Shown: in pieces, positions 47,575-55,768 of the stretch
How the letters are laid out: each line of letters starts with the position of its first letter
Numbering within the stretch: the first letter of the stretch is position 1
Made by a program: the position numbers and the translations under genes
Notes under the pieces: model-generated
What the model saw: only the letters and a program-made list of their open reading frames with translations
Database searches by the model: none
What the model was told of the DNA's origin: nothing
NCBI RefSeq assembly: GCF_000381265.1
Contig: NZ_KB906255.1
Coordinates: forward strand, 356,495 to 420,494
Source of the DNA: Curvibacter lanceolatus ATCC 14669
GTDB taxonomy: Bacteria > Pseudomonadota > Gammaproteobacteria > Burkholderiales > Burkholderiaceae_C
Reading direction: 5' to 3'
Length of the DNA: 64,000 nt

Positions 47575-47600
47575 AAAAACCGGCCTTGGCCGGTTTTTTT
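47575..47600 (+). terminator. Rho-independent terminator after the GST gene
   Basis: AAAAACCGGCC and GGCCGGTTTTT form an 11-bp stem with a TT loop and a T-run. The A-run side also allows it to act on the converging lipid operon. Confidence 0.9.
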
Positions 47601-47634
47601 CTGGGCGCTGCGCCCCAGCGCACTGGGGTGGGCC

Positions 47635-48096
47635 TCAGTGCCGGGCCCGCTCCTTCAGCCAGCGCATCACGCCGCCCACCACGGGCAGTTTCTCGTACAG
47701 CTCTTCGGCCGCGTCCCAGTAGTCGCGGTGCAGGGTGATCAGCCCCTGCTCGTCGTACACCAGATGGCTGGCGCCACGCACGGTCTGCCACTGGCTGGGC
47801 GAGAAGCGCTGGAATCGGAACACGAAGTCCCAGGTCAGAAAGCAGTGGGGGCCCTGCACCACGCGCTGCGTGACGATGAAGTGCGGCTCGTGCAGCGACA
47901 CGAACATGTGCTGGAACACGCCCTCGATGGCCGCCAGGCCGCGCACCTCGTTGAACGGGTCCTTGAACACCGCTTGGGCGGCGTAGTGCTGGCCCAGGTC
48001 GGCCAGATCGCTCGGGCGCAGGTGCTCGAAGAACTGCACCGTGCGCTGCACGGCAGCATCGATTCCGCTGGGGTCGGGGGGCAAGTTGTCGGTCAT
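47635..48096 (-). CDS. NTF2-like (SnoaL-type) protein
   Basis: 153 aa with an NTF2 cone fold: an early helix (AVQRTVQFFEHLRPSDLADL), then AQAVFKDPFNEVRGLAAIEGVFQHMF and beta-strand segments ending with ITLHRDYWDAAEELYEKLP. Last gene of the eight-gene lipid operon. Small proteins of this type are regularly found with the CFA-like, DUF1365 and FAD-oxidoreductase genes; an enzymatic or lipid-binding role is possible but unproven. Confidence 0.85.
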   Translation of the reverse strand: MTDNLPPDPSGIDAAVQRTVQFFEHLRPSDLADLGQHYAAQAVFKDPFNEVRGLAAIEGVFQHMFVSLHEPHFIVTQRVVQGPHCFLTWDFVFRFQRFSPSQWQTVRGASHLVYDEQGLITLHRDYWDAAEELYEKLPVVGGVMRWLKERARH

Positions 48097-48098
48097 GG

Positions 48099-48881
48099 TC
48101 AGAGTCCGGTGAAGCGGCGCACCAGCGGAAAGTACACAGGATACGGCAGGCACTGCAGCAGCTTCATCACCCGCGTGAACCGCTTCGGAAAGTGGATGTC
48201 GAAATCGCCCTGGTGCCAGCCCTGCAGCATGGCCTGGGCCGCCTGCTCGGGGCTGATCAAGGCCGGCATGGCAAAGTCGTTCTGCGCCGTCAGCGGGGTG
48301 GCCACAAAGCCCGGGTTGACCACGCTCACGCCCAGGCCCAGGTCCTGCAGGTCCAGGTACAGGGTTTCGGCCAGGTGGATCAAGGCGGCCTTGGTCGGGC
48401 CATAGGCCAGGCTGTTGGGCAGCCCTCGGTAGCCCGCCACGCTGCTGACCAGGCTCAAGTGGCCAGGCCGCCCGGCGCGGGCCGCCTCGATCATGCCGGG
48501 CAGCACGGCATCCAGCACGTGCAGGGCCCCCACGTAGTTGATCTGCAGGTGCTGCAGCAGGCTGTCGAGCCGCATCTGCGTGGCCCGCATGGGCTCGTAG
48601 TAGCCGGCGCAGTACAGCATCAGGTCCAGTGGCCCCTCGCCCAGCACCTGGGCGGCCACGGCCTGCACCTGATCGCGCTGCGTCACGTCCAGCGCCAGGC
48701 CCTGGCTGCCGGGGTGCTGCCGCGCAAAGGCCTGCAAGGCCTCTGCATTGCGCGCCGACACGATGACCTGGGCGCCCCGCTGGTGCAGCGCGCTGGCCGT
48801 GGCCAGCCCGATGCCGCTGGAGGCCCCCACCAGCCACACGCGCCGCCCCTGCCATTCGGTGATGCGCGGGTTGCGGCTCAT
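48099..48881 (-). CDS. Short-chain dehydrogenase/reductase
   Basis: 260 aa NAD(P)-dependent oxidoreductase. Cofactor motif VGASSGIGLA, catalytic Ser in SLVSSVAG and YGPTK as the YxxxK pair. The C-terminal extension (FPKRFTRVMKLLQCLPYPVYF) is hydrophobic and could touch the membrane. Its start overlaps the end of the DUF3833 gene by four bases; the NTF2-like gene starts two bases after its stop. Confidence 0.92.
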   Translation of the reverse strand: MSRNPRITEWQGRRVWLVGASSGIGLATASALHQRGAQVIVSARNAEALQAFARQHPGSQGLALDVTQRDQVQAVAAQVLGEGPLDLMLYCAGYYEPMRATQMRLDSLLQHLQINYVGALHVLDAVLPGMIEAARAGRPGHLSLVSSVAGYRGLPNSLAYGPTKAALIHLAETLYLDLQDLGLGVSVVNPGFVATPLTAQNDFAMPALISPEQAAQAMLQGWHQGDFDIHFPKRFTRVMKLLQCLPYPVYFPLVRRFTGL

Positions 48882-49420
48882 GGCTGCGCCTTCTGGAACG
48901 ACAGCAGCACCTCGCCCAGGCGCACGCCGAACTTGCTCATGGTGGCCCGGTTCAGCATGGTCTGCGGGGTCATCAGGATCATCCAGTCGTCAAACTGCAC
49001 GTGGTAGGTGCTGCCGTCCACCGGCAGCGCCAGGGTGTAGTTCCAGCGCAGGGCGTTGCCGGCCACCTGGCCCTGGGCTTCGCCCACCACATCGTCGGCC
49101 CGGCCCCGGTAGCGGCCATCGGCCAGGCGGGTCAGGTGCCAGACACGGCGCTGGGTGCTGCCGTCCGAATAGCTGAAGTGTTCGTCCAGCACACCTTCGT
49201 CGCCCTCCCAGCGGCAATCCATCACCACGGTGAAGCGCTTCACGATGTGGCCGCCGCGGTCCTGGAACAGGCCCTGGGCGTCGACCCGGCCATTGAAGAA
49301 CTGGCGCAGGTCCAGGGCGGGTTTCTCGGCCGCATAGTCGCTCACCTGGGGGCCGGCACAGCCTGCCAGCGCCAAGGTGGCGGCGCCCAGGGCGTAACGC
49401 AGAAAGTGTTGTCGGTTCAT
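48878..49420 (-). CDS. DUF3833 lipoprotein
   Basis: 180 aa. A signal with lipobox LAGC (Cys21) marks an outer- or inner-membrane lipoprotein. The remainder matches DUF3833 (LRQFFNGRVDAQGLFQDRGG, then FSYSDGSTQRRVW and NRATMSKFGVRLGEV), a lipocalin-like beta-rich family of unknown ligand. It overlaps genes on both sides by four bases, so the operon is tightly coupled. Confidence 0.88.
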   Translation of the reverse strand: MNRQHFLRYALGAATLALAGCAGPQVSDYAAEKPALDLRQFFNGRVDAQGLFQDRGGHIVKRFTVVMDCRWEGDEGVLDEHFSYSDGSTQRRVWHLTRLADGRYRGRADDVVGEAQGQVAGNALRWNYTLALPVDGSTYHVQFDDWMILMTPQTMLNRATMSKFGVRLGEVLLSFQKAQP

Positions 49421-50772
49421 GGTGTGTCGATGGGTGAGGGTTGGAGAAGGGCCCCGGGCCGCGCTCGGCCTTGGGCGGCGGGCCGCAGGATCAGCCCGTA
49501 CAGCGCCAGCGCCGCGGCCAGCTTGAGCGCGCAAGGCAGTGCCGCATAGCCCAGGCTCAGGGCCTGCAGGCCGGCGGCGTCGGTGCTGCCGGGCGTGTAG
49601 CCCAGCGCGGCCAGCAGGGGCAATGCCAGGCCCGCAGCCAGGGCCAGGTTCAGTTTGTTGGCAAAGTTCCACCAGCCGAAGCTGGCACCGGCCGAGGCCG
49701 CTCCGGGCTGGGCCAGCACGCCGGCCAGCAAGGCGCCAGGCACCACCAGATCGGCCCCCAGGGTCAGGCCGGACAAGGCGCAGATCCAGCGGAAGGCGAC
49801 CACCTGCCCGGCCCCCAGCGTGCCGGCCCAGGCAAACACCGCCACCGCCAGCAGCATGCCGGCCAGCCAGCAGGGCGCCAGGCCCCAGCGCGCCACGGCA
49901 CGCAGCCACAGCGGCATGGCCGCGGCGGCGCTCAGAAAATACAGGCCCAGCAACACCGGCTCCTGCCCGGGCGCGGCCTGCAGCCGGTCTTGCACAAAGA
50001 ACAGCAGCAAGGTGGCCGGCACGGCACTGGCAATGCCGTTGAGCACAAACACGCCCATCAGGCGGCGGAACGCGGCCTGCCGCCAGGGCTGCCACAAGCC
50101 CGCGTGGTCGGCGGCTGTGCCCTGAGGGAGGGGGGCGGGCACCGGAGCCCGGTGCCAGGCCAGCCAGCCCAGCACCAGCAGCCCGCTGAAGGCGCCGAGC
50201 ATGGCCGGCACCCCCAGCAGCGTGGGCAGCACCGAGGCCAGCACCACCCCCAGCAGCCCGGCGCCTTCGCGCCAGGCCACCACCCGGCCGCGCTGGGCCT
50301 CATTGCCGCCCAGCCGGGCCCCCCAGGCCTGGTGGGTGATGCTCAGCAGGCTGTAGGCCGGGTAGGCCAGGGCCAGGCCCACGGCGGCCCAGGCCAGCAA
50401 GGCTGCGGGGCTGTGCACCAGAGGCATGAACACGGCCCACAGCGCCAGTGCCAGCAAGGCGCCGGCCACGGCGCTGGCGCGCCACACGGCCCGGGGCGAG
50501 TGTTGCAGCAGGCGATCGGCGAGCCGGCCCAGGCCGGGGTCGACCAGCGCATCGAGCAGGCGGGCGCCCAGCAGCACGCCCCCCAGGGCCGCCAGGGGCG
50601 CCCCCAGCGTGCTCGCGTAATGGTGCGGTAGCACCACGTACAGGGGCAGGGCCACAAAGGCCAGCGGCAGGCCCATCAGGCCATAGGCCAGGCCTTGCGG
50701 CAGGCTCAGGTCGGGCTGTGGGGCCGCCATGGCGGAGGCCGGGGCTGGGTGGGTGGGCATGGGTTCGGCCAT
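49417..50772 (-). CDS. MFS transporter, GPH/MelB-like
   Basis: 451 aa with twelve predicted membrane helices. LGARLLDALVDPGLGRLADR is the typical helix-2/loop motif of the sodium-galactoside symporter branch, to which lysophospholipid transporters such as Mfsd2a and LplT-like proteins are related. In this lipid operon a lipid or lysolipid substrate is a reasonable guess, but only a guess. The stop overlaps the DUF3833 start. Confidence 0.88.
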   Translation of the reverse strand: MAEPMPTHPAPASAMAAPQPDLSLPQGLAYGLMGLPLAFVALPLYVVLPHHYASTLGAPLAALGGVLLGARLLDALVDPGLGRLADRLLQHSPRAVWRASAVAGALLALALWAVFMPLVHSPAALLAWAAVGLALAYPAYSLLSITHQAWGARLGGNEAQRGRVVAWREGAGLLGVVLASVLPTLLGVPAMLGAFSGLLVLGWLAWHRAPVPAPLPQGTAADHAGLWQPWRQAAFRRLMGVFVLNGIASAVPATLLLFFVQDRLQAAPGQEPVLLGLYFLSAAAAMPLWLRAVARWGLAPCWLAGMLLAVAVFAWAGTLGAGQVVAFRWICALSGLTLGADLVVPGALLAGVLAQPGAASAGASFGWWNFANKLNLALAAGLALPLLAALGYTPGSTDAAGLQALSLGYAALPCALKLAAALALYGLILRPAAQGRARPGALLQPSPIDTP

Positions 50773-50785
50773 CAGGCGCCTCCCC

Positions 50786-51343
50786 TCAACGGGCGCCGGT
50801 CACGGGGGCCAGCAGGGCCTGACGCAGCGAGGGCTCCGAGGTGGCGGCGGACAGCCAGATGCCGAAGAACAGGCGCGAAAAGCGGGCGTCCTCCAGCGCG
50901 CCCAGGGGGCGGTCGTTGTGCACAAAGCGGGCGCCGGTGTCGGGCTGGTGCAGGCCCAGCAGGCGGTCGCCGTTCTTCACGTCGGGCAGCAGGGCCTGCA
51001 ACTGGGCTTGCCAGCGGGCGCCTTGCTCGTCGCTGATGGGCTCGATGCGGCGCATCTCGCTGAGCGAGCGCTTGGCAATGGCTTCGGCGCTGAAGTCGCG
51101 CAGGTACAGCAGCTCAAGGGCCAGCGGCAGGCTGGCGTATTGCTCGGCGCGAAAGCCGGGGCTCACCCACAGACGGGCCTGGTAGACCGACCAGCCCAGA
51201 AAGCGCATGGTGGCTTCGCCCGCCGGCACCGTGCCGGGCAGGGGCGTGGCTGCTGTAGTTGCTGTGGCTGCTTGGGCCGGTGCGGCATGGCCGGCACCGG
51301 CCGCCAGCGCGGCCCACCAGGCCAGGTGTTGGCGGCGTTTCAT
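50786..51343 (-). CDS. Chalcone-isomerase-like periplasmic protein
   Basis: 185 aa with a signal peptide ending near AQA. The chalcone-isomerase-like fold is seen in MRFLGWSVYQARLWVS, LALELLYLRDFSAEAIAKRS and a late ARFSRLFFGIWLS. Bacterial members are not flavonoid enzymes; in eukaryotic relatives the fold binds fatty acids, which suits this operon. It overlaps the CFA-like gene by four bases. Confidence 0.85.
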   Translation of the reverse strand: MKRRQHLAWWAALAAGAGHAAPAQAATATTAATPLPGTVPAGEATMRFLGWSVYQARLWVSPGFRAEQYASLPLALELLYLRDFSAEAIAKRSLSEMRRIEPISDEQGARWQAQLQALLPDVKNGDRLLGLHQPDTGARFVHNDRPLGALEDARFSRLFFGIWLSAATSEPSLRQALLAPVTGAR

Positions 51344-52563
51344 GCCGGTTTCACCAGGGTGTACTGCACCAGGTCGATGCTGCCCATCGAGAAGCCGGCC
51401 TCGCAGTAGGCCAGGTAGAACTCCCAGATGTGCATGAAGCGCTCGTCAAAGCCCAGTTGCTGGATCTGGCTGCGCTGGGCCAGAAAGCGCTCGCGCCAGC
51501 GTCTCAGGGTTTCGGCGTAGTCCTGGCCGAAGGCAAAGCTGTCTTCCACCTGCAGCCCGGCGGCCTCGGCGGCCTGGCGGAACTCGCGCGGGCAGGGCAG
51601 GCAGCCGCCCGGAAAGATGTACTGCTGGATGAAGTCGGTCGAGCCGATGTAGCGCTCGAACAGCGCGTCGTCGATCACGATGCTCTGGATGCAGGCCCGC
51701 CCACCGGGCTTGAGCAGGCGCTCTATGGCCGAAAAGTAGGTGGGCCAGTATTCGCGGCCCACCGCCTCCACCATCTCGATCGAGCACACCGCGTCGTAGG
51801 GGCCGTCGTCGATGTCGCGGTAGTCCTGCAGGCGCAGGTCGGCCCGGTCTTGCACGCCCAGGGCCTGCATGCGCCGGCGGGCAAAGTCCAGCTGCTCGGT
51901 GGACAGGGTCACGCCGGTCAGCCGGGCCTGGAACTCGGTGGTGCTCATCTCGGCCAGGGCGCCCCAGCCGCAGCCGATCTCCAGCACCCGGTCGCCCGGT
52001 TGCACCCGGGCCATGCGCAGGGCACGGCGCACCTTGGCGTGCTGGGCGCTGCGCATGTCCTGCTCCGGCCCAGCCTCGAACCAGGCGGATGAGTAGTTCA
52101 TCGTGTCGTCCAGCCACAGCTCGTAGAAGGCATTGCCCAGGTCGTAATGGGCGTGGATGTTCTTCTGGCTGTTGTGCCGCGTGTTGCGGTTGAGCAGGTG
52201 CTTGATGCGGTACAGCAGGCGGCCGGCCCAGCTGCCGTAGATCACATCGTCCACGTGCTGGCGGTTGGCCAGGAACACCTTGAGCAGCTCGGTCAGGTTG
52301 GGCGTGGTCCAGTCGCCGGCGATGTAGCTCTCGGCAAAGCCGATGTCGCCCGATTTCAGGGCGGCCCGGCACACCTGCCAGTTGCGCAGCGTCATGGCCG
52401 CGGAGGGGCCGTGGCCGTCGCCGAAATGGTGCAAGGCCCCGTCGGGCAGTTGCACGGTCAGTGAGCCGTGCTGCAGGCGCTGCAGCAGCCTGAGCGCGGT
52501 GCGGGCGGCCGCGGGGGTGCCCTGCGGCAGGGTGAACGAGGTGGGGGCGGTGCTGCTGTTCAT
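51340..52563 (-). CDS. Cyclopropane-fatty-acid synthase-family phospholipid methyltransferase
   Basis: SAM-dependent enzyme that modifies double bonds of membrane phospholipid acyl chains, by cyclopropanation or methylation. SAM motif VLEIGCGWGALAE, then TGVTLSTEQLDFAR and SIEMVEAVGREYW, which is the CFA active-site region; PGGRACIQSI and the tail EFYLAYCEAGF are also typical. 407 aa from the ATG at 52563; the frame runs on upstream into the DUF1365 gene. The operon partners make acyl-chain methylation, as in furan fatty-acid synthesis, a possibility alongside cyclopropanation. Confidence 0.93.
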   Translation of the reverse strand: MNSSTAPTSFTLPQGTPAAARTALRLLQRLQHGSLTVQLPDGALHHFGDGHGPSAAMTLRNWQVCRAALKSGDIGFAESYIAGDWTTPNLTELLKVFLANRQHVDDVIYGSWAGRLLYRIKHLLNRNTRHNSQKNIHAHYDLGNAFYELWLDDTMNYSSAWFEAGPEQDMRSAQHAKVRRALRMARVQPGDRVLEIGCGWGALAEMSTTEFQARLTGVTLSTEQLDFARRRMQALGVQDRADLRLQDYRDIDDGPYDAVCSIEMVEAVGREYWPTYFSAIERLLKPGGRACIQSIVIDDALFERYIGSTDFIQQYIFPGGCLPCPREFRQAAEAAGLQVEDSFAFGQDYAETLRRWRERFLAQRSQIQQLGFDERFMHIWEFYLAYCEAGFSMGSIDLVQYTLVKPA

Positions 52564-52583
52564 GGCGGTCGGGGTGGGGCAGG

Positions 52584-53399
52584 TCAACGGCTGACGAAGG
52601 CGGCAGGCGCTTCGGGTTTGCGGTGAAAGGGCACGCGCTTGAGCCACAGCCTGAGCGCCTGCAGGTGGATGCGGGCCATCAGCGCCAGCGTCATCAGCGG
52701 GTGGCCCCACAGCGCGCGGCGCACGCTGGCGGGCGTGATCGGCTCCAGCGTGCCGCTGACGCTGGTCTGCAGCAGCGGGCCCTGGGCATCGTCGTGGTCG
52801 ATGCGCACCACCGTGCGGTCCAGGCCGTCTCGTTGCGTGCGCATGAAGCGAAAGCGGTAGCCGCCCTGCACTGCGCAGAACGGCGACACATGGAACACCT
52901 TGCGCGCCTTCAGCTCGGCGCCCCAGAAGGGCCCTGCGTCGGGCTCGTCCAGCAAGTAGCAGTGGCGCTCGCCGAAGGTGTTGTTCACCTCGACCACGAT
53001 GGCGCGCAGCGTGCCATCGGCCCGGTGGCAGTACCAGAAGCTGACGGGCTTGAAGGTGTAGCCCAGCACGCGCGGGTAGCAATGCAGCCAGACGGGGCCG
53101 GTGGCGTCGAGGATGCCCTCGGCCTGCAGCACCTGCTCCAGCCACGCCAGGGCACCGCCCTGGCTGGCCGGGCGACCATCGCCGTGGTCCACGTCGTGAA
53201 AGCTCAGGGCGCCGCGCCGGTTGATGGCCAGCGGGCCCTGGCAGGCGGCCAGCTCGCGCATCGGCAGCAGCACGAAGAAGGTGGGGTAGGCAAAGGCATG
53301 GCGCCGCGGCCGCAGCCGGGTGTGGCGCACCTGGCCGAAGCCCAGCAGGGGCTGGTTCGATCGGGCGGTGGGGCCGGGCGGTGGCATGGGTTGGGGCAT
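52584..53399 (-). CDS. DUF1365-domain protein
   Basis: 271 aa. Family hallmarks: VRHTRLRPRRHAFAYPTFF at the N-terminus, YPRVLGYTFKPVSFWYCHR, VVEVNNTFGERHCYLL and KVFHVSPFCAVQGGYRFRF. No biochemical function is assigned, but it almost always accompanies a CFA-like methyltransferase and an FAD oxidoreductase, as here. Confidence 0.92.
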   Translation of the reverse strand: MPQPMPPPGPTARSNQPLLGFGQVRHTRLRPRRHAFAYPTFFVLLPMRELAACQGPLAINRRGALSFHDVDHGDGRPASQGGALAWLEQVLQAEGILDATGPVWLHCYPRVLGYTFKPVSFWYCHRADGTLRAIVVEVNNTFGERHCYLLDEPDAGPFWGAELKARKVFHVSPFCAVQGGYRFRFMRTQRDGLDRTVVRIDHDDAQGPLLQTSVSGTLEPITPASVRRALWGHPLMTLALMARIHLQALRLWLKRVPFHRKPEAPAAFVSR

Positions 53400-53410
53400 G
53401 CGGTGGGGCC

Positions 53411-54715
53411 TCAGGCGGCTCGGGCCTGCGGGCTGGCCAGGGTGGGCTGCAGCATGGCCGCGGCCTGCAGGCCGGATTTCAGCCCGTCCTCATGGAAGCC
53501 ATAGCCCGTCCAGGCGCCACAGAACCAGGTGTGCTGGCGGCCCTGCAGGCTGGGCACCTGCTGCTGGGCTGCGATGGCCGCCAGGTCGAACACCGGGTGC
53601 TCGTAGTCGTACTCGCCCAGCACCTGGGCCGGGTCGATTTCTTTCACCGGGTTGAGCGAGACCAGCACCGGCTGTTCGAAGGGCAGCGGCTGCAGCCGGT
53701 TGATCAGGTAGTGCAGGCAGACGCGGGTGGACTCCAGGGCGTTGTCTGCCGCGCGTTCGTAGTTCCAGGCGGCCCAGGCCTGGCGCCGCTGGGGCAGCAC
53801 GCTGGCGTCGGTGTGCAGCACGGCCCGGTTGGCCTGGTAGCGGATGGCGCCCAGCACCTCGCGCTCCAGGGTGCTGGCGTCGCCCAGCAGGCCCAGGGCC
53901 TGGCCGGGGTGGGTGGCCAGCACCAGCCGGTCGAAGCGTTCGGCCCCGGGGTCGCTGATCACGCGCACGCCGGCGCCGTCGCGCTCGATGCGGCGCACGG
54001 GGGTGTTCAAGCGCTTGTCGTCCAGGCCGGCCAGGATCTTTTCCACATAGTTTCGGGCACCGCCGGTCACGGTGTGCCACTGCGGCCGCTGGCTGACCTG
54101 GATCAGGCCGTGGTTGTGGCAGAACCGGATCATGGTCGCCACCGGGAACTTCAGCATCTGGTCGGTCGGGCAACTCCAGATGCAGCCCAGCATGGGCAGA
54201 AAGTACCAGTCGCGGAAGGCGTCGCCGAAGCGGTGCTGGCGCAGAAAATCGGCCAGCGGCTGCATCAGCGCGCTTTCTTCGTTGGCCTGGGCGATGCGCG
54301 TGCACAACGCGTTGAAGCGCAGCAGATCGGCCAGCATGCCCAGAAAACGCGGGCGCAGCAGGTTGCTGCGCTGGGCGAACACCGTGGCCAGGCTGGAGCC
54401 GCTCCACTCCAGGCTGTGGCGGCCCAGCGCCCCGGGGGCCTGCACCGAGAACGACATGTCGGAAGGCGAGGTGGCCACACCCAACTCGGCCAGCAGCCGG
54501 ATCAGTTGGGGGTAGGTGCGTTCATTGAAGACCAGAAAGCCGGTGTCCACCCCATGGGTGACCGGTCCGCGCGCCGTGGGCAGGGTGATGTCGACCGTGT
54601 GGGTGTGCCCGCCAAAGTAACTGCCGGCCTCGAACAGGGTGACGGCAGCCTGGCCGCGCAAGGCATGGGCGGCGGCCAGTCCGGAGATGCCGGAACCGAT
54701 CACGGCGACCTTCAT
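53411..54715 (-). CDS. FAD/NAD(P)-binding amine-oxidase-like oxidoreductase
   Basis: First gene of the lipid operon, 434 aa. The FAD-binding motif VAVIGSGISGLAAAHAL is at residue 4, with the second ribose Glu in LFEAGSYFGGHTHT; later motifs GVDTGFLVFNERTYP and the C-terminal FCGAWTGYGFHEDGLKSG close the FAD site. The family resembles desaturases and polyene-modifying flavoproteins, so a redox step on acyl chains is plausible. The ATG at 54715 fits the Rossmann start. Confidence 0.91.
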   Translation of the reverse strand: MKVAVIGSGISGLAAAHALRGQAAVTLFEAGSYFGGHTHTVDITLPTARGPVTHGVDTGFLVFNERTYPQLIRLLAELGVATSPSDMSFSVQAPGALGRHSLEWSGSSLATVFAQRSNLLRPRFLGMLADLLRFNALCTRIAQANEESALMQPLADFLRQHRFGDAFRDWYFLPMLGCIWSCPTDQMLKFPVATMIRFCHNHGLIQVSQRPQWHTVTGGARNYVEKILAGLDDKRLNTPVRRIERDGAGVRVISDPGAERFDRLVLATHPGQALGLLGDASTLEREVLGAIRYQANRAVLHTDASVLPQRRQAWAAWNYERAADNALESTRVCLHYLINRLQPLPFEQPVLVSLNPVKEIDPAQVLGEYDYEHPVFDLAAIAAQQQVPSLQGRQHTWFCGAWTGYGFHEDGLKSGLQAAAMLQPTLASPQARAA

Positions 54716-54768
54716 GGGCGGCCTCCGATGCATGGGGGGCAGGCCCCGGCGGGAGACGGAAAGAAAAG

Positions 54769-54866
54769 TGTTGCGAAGCGCCCCGGAACGAAGGAGGGAG
54801 GGAGGGAGGAGGAGAAGCGTTCCAGGATTTCGACCGGCCTATACAGTGCCGGAAGGCTTCGCAACA
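54769..54866 (-). promoter_or_regulatory. 11-bp inverted repeat enclosing a polypurine tract in the lipid-operon leader
   Basis: TGTTGCGAAGC (54769-54779) and GCTTCGCAACA (54856-54866) are perfect inverted repeats 76 bases apart. Between them lies a 28-base purine run (54790-54817) with three GGG triplets and flanking GG pairs, able to form triplex or G-quadruplex structure. It precedes the first gene of the operon. Function unknown. Confidence 0.5.
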
Positions 54867-54903
54867 ACAAAAGAAACTGTGAACCAGGAGTTCTCAGTGC
54901 CCG

Positions 54904-54932
54904 ATAGAGTGGGGCCATTTCACAAAAGTTCC
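54904..54932 (-). promoter_or_regulatory. Candidate ECF-sigma promoter of the lipid operon
   Basis: Minus strand GGAACTT (54926-54932), 17 bases, TCTAT (54904-54908). The -35 element equals the RpoE-type GGAACTT; the -10 is weaker. If used, the leader is about 180 bases and includes the long inverted repeat. Confidence 0.35.
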
Positions 54933-54984
54933 AGGGCTGCAAACGTAAATTCCCGTAAAGACAAGACATGTTTTTCTCCAGGTC

Positions 54985-55578
54985 TCAGCGGGCCTGCAAC
55001 TCGTGCTGCAAGGCCTTGATCAAGGCCTTGTCATCGGGGCCGCTCATGCTGGAGTAGCTGGCCACCACGCGGCCGTCGCGCGCCAGCAGGTATTTGTAGA
55101 AGTTCCAACGCGGCTTCTGGCCCGACAGTTCTGCCAGTTGCTTGAAGAAGGGCGAGGCCTCGGCCCCGGTCACGCTGCTTTTGGCAAACATGGGGAACTT
55201 CACCCCGAAGGTGTTTTCGCAGAAGTCGGCAATCTGCTTGTTGTCGCCGGTCTCCTGGGAAAAGTCGTTCGACGGGAAGCCCAGCACCACCAGCCCCTGG
55301 TCTTTGTAGCGTGCGTACAGCGCCTCCAGGCCCTTGTACTGCCCGGTGAAGCCGCAGTAGCTGGCGGTGTTCACCACCAGCACCACCTTGCCGGCGTACT
55401 GGCACAGCGACTGGGGCTTTTCGTCCTGCAGGCGGGCAAAGGTGTGCTGCAAGGTGGCCGGGCAGGTGGGGGTTGCACCGGCATTGGCCGTGGTGGCCGC
55501 CTGGGCCACCGGTGTCATCAACCCCGAGGCCAAGCCGATGGCAAGCCCCGGCAGCAGCCTGGAAAGCAGTTTTTTCAT
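54985..55578 (-). CDS. Secreted glutathione peroxidase-family protein
   Basis: Thiol peroxidase, 197 aa, with a signal peptide ending AQA, so it acts in the periplasm. The catalytic Cys replaces selenocysteine in VVNTASYCGFTGQYKGLEAL; the second motif LGFPSNDFSQETGDN and the Trp motif WNFYKYLL complete the active site. AGGAGG upstream of the ATG at 55578 is a near-perfect ribosome site. It is divergent from the photolyase gene and upstream of the lipid operon on the same strand; a peroxide or lipid-peroxide defence role fits. Confidence 0.92.
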   Translation of the reverse strand: MKKLLSRLLPGLAIGLASGLMTPVAQAATTANAGATPTCPATLQHTFARLQDEKPQSLCQYAGKVVLVVNTASYCGFTGQYKGLEALYARYKDQGLVVLGFPSNDFSQETGDNKQIADFCENTFGVKFPMFAKSSVTGAEASPFFKQLAELSGQKPRWNFYKYLLARDGRVVASYSSMSGPDDKALIKALQHELQAR

Positions 55579-55673
55579 AGGGCCTCCTGGATCGGAATCG
55601 GCGTTGCTCAGGACACAATGGTCCTTGACCGAATCCGAGGGGTTTTGGATTTGTACTGAAGTGTATTTGACCG

Positions 55674-55687
55674 ATACTAAACAGTAT
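55674..55687. promoter_or_regulatory. Inverted repeat in the gpx-photolyase divergent gap
   Basis: ATACT-AAAC-AGTAT; a TGTAT just upstream (55662-55666) adds a third half-site-like element. The gap is AT-rich and serves both genes, so a shared regulator is possible. Confidence 0.4.
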
Positions 55688-55768
55688 TGATTACACCATT
55701 TTGCCAGTCGGGTTTTTGCCATCCCCTGTCAGGCAGGTTCCTGGCCCCTGTTTTTGTTCACCATCACC

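Noticed and set aside
54712-54969. 85-codon minus-strand frame in the lipid-operon leader
   Set aside because: No family resemblance, crosses the inverted repeat and polypurine tract, and overlaps the start of the FAD gene; more likely leader RNA.
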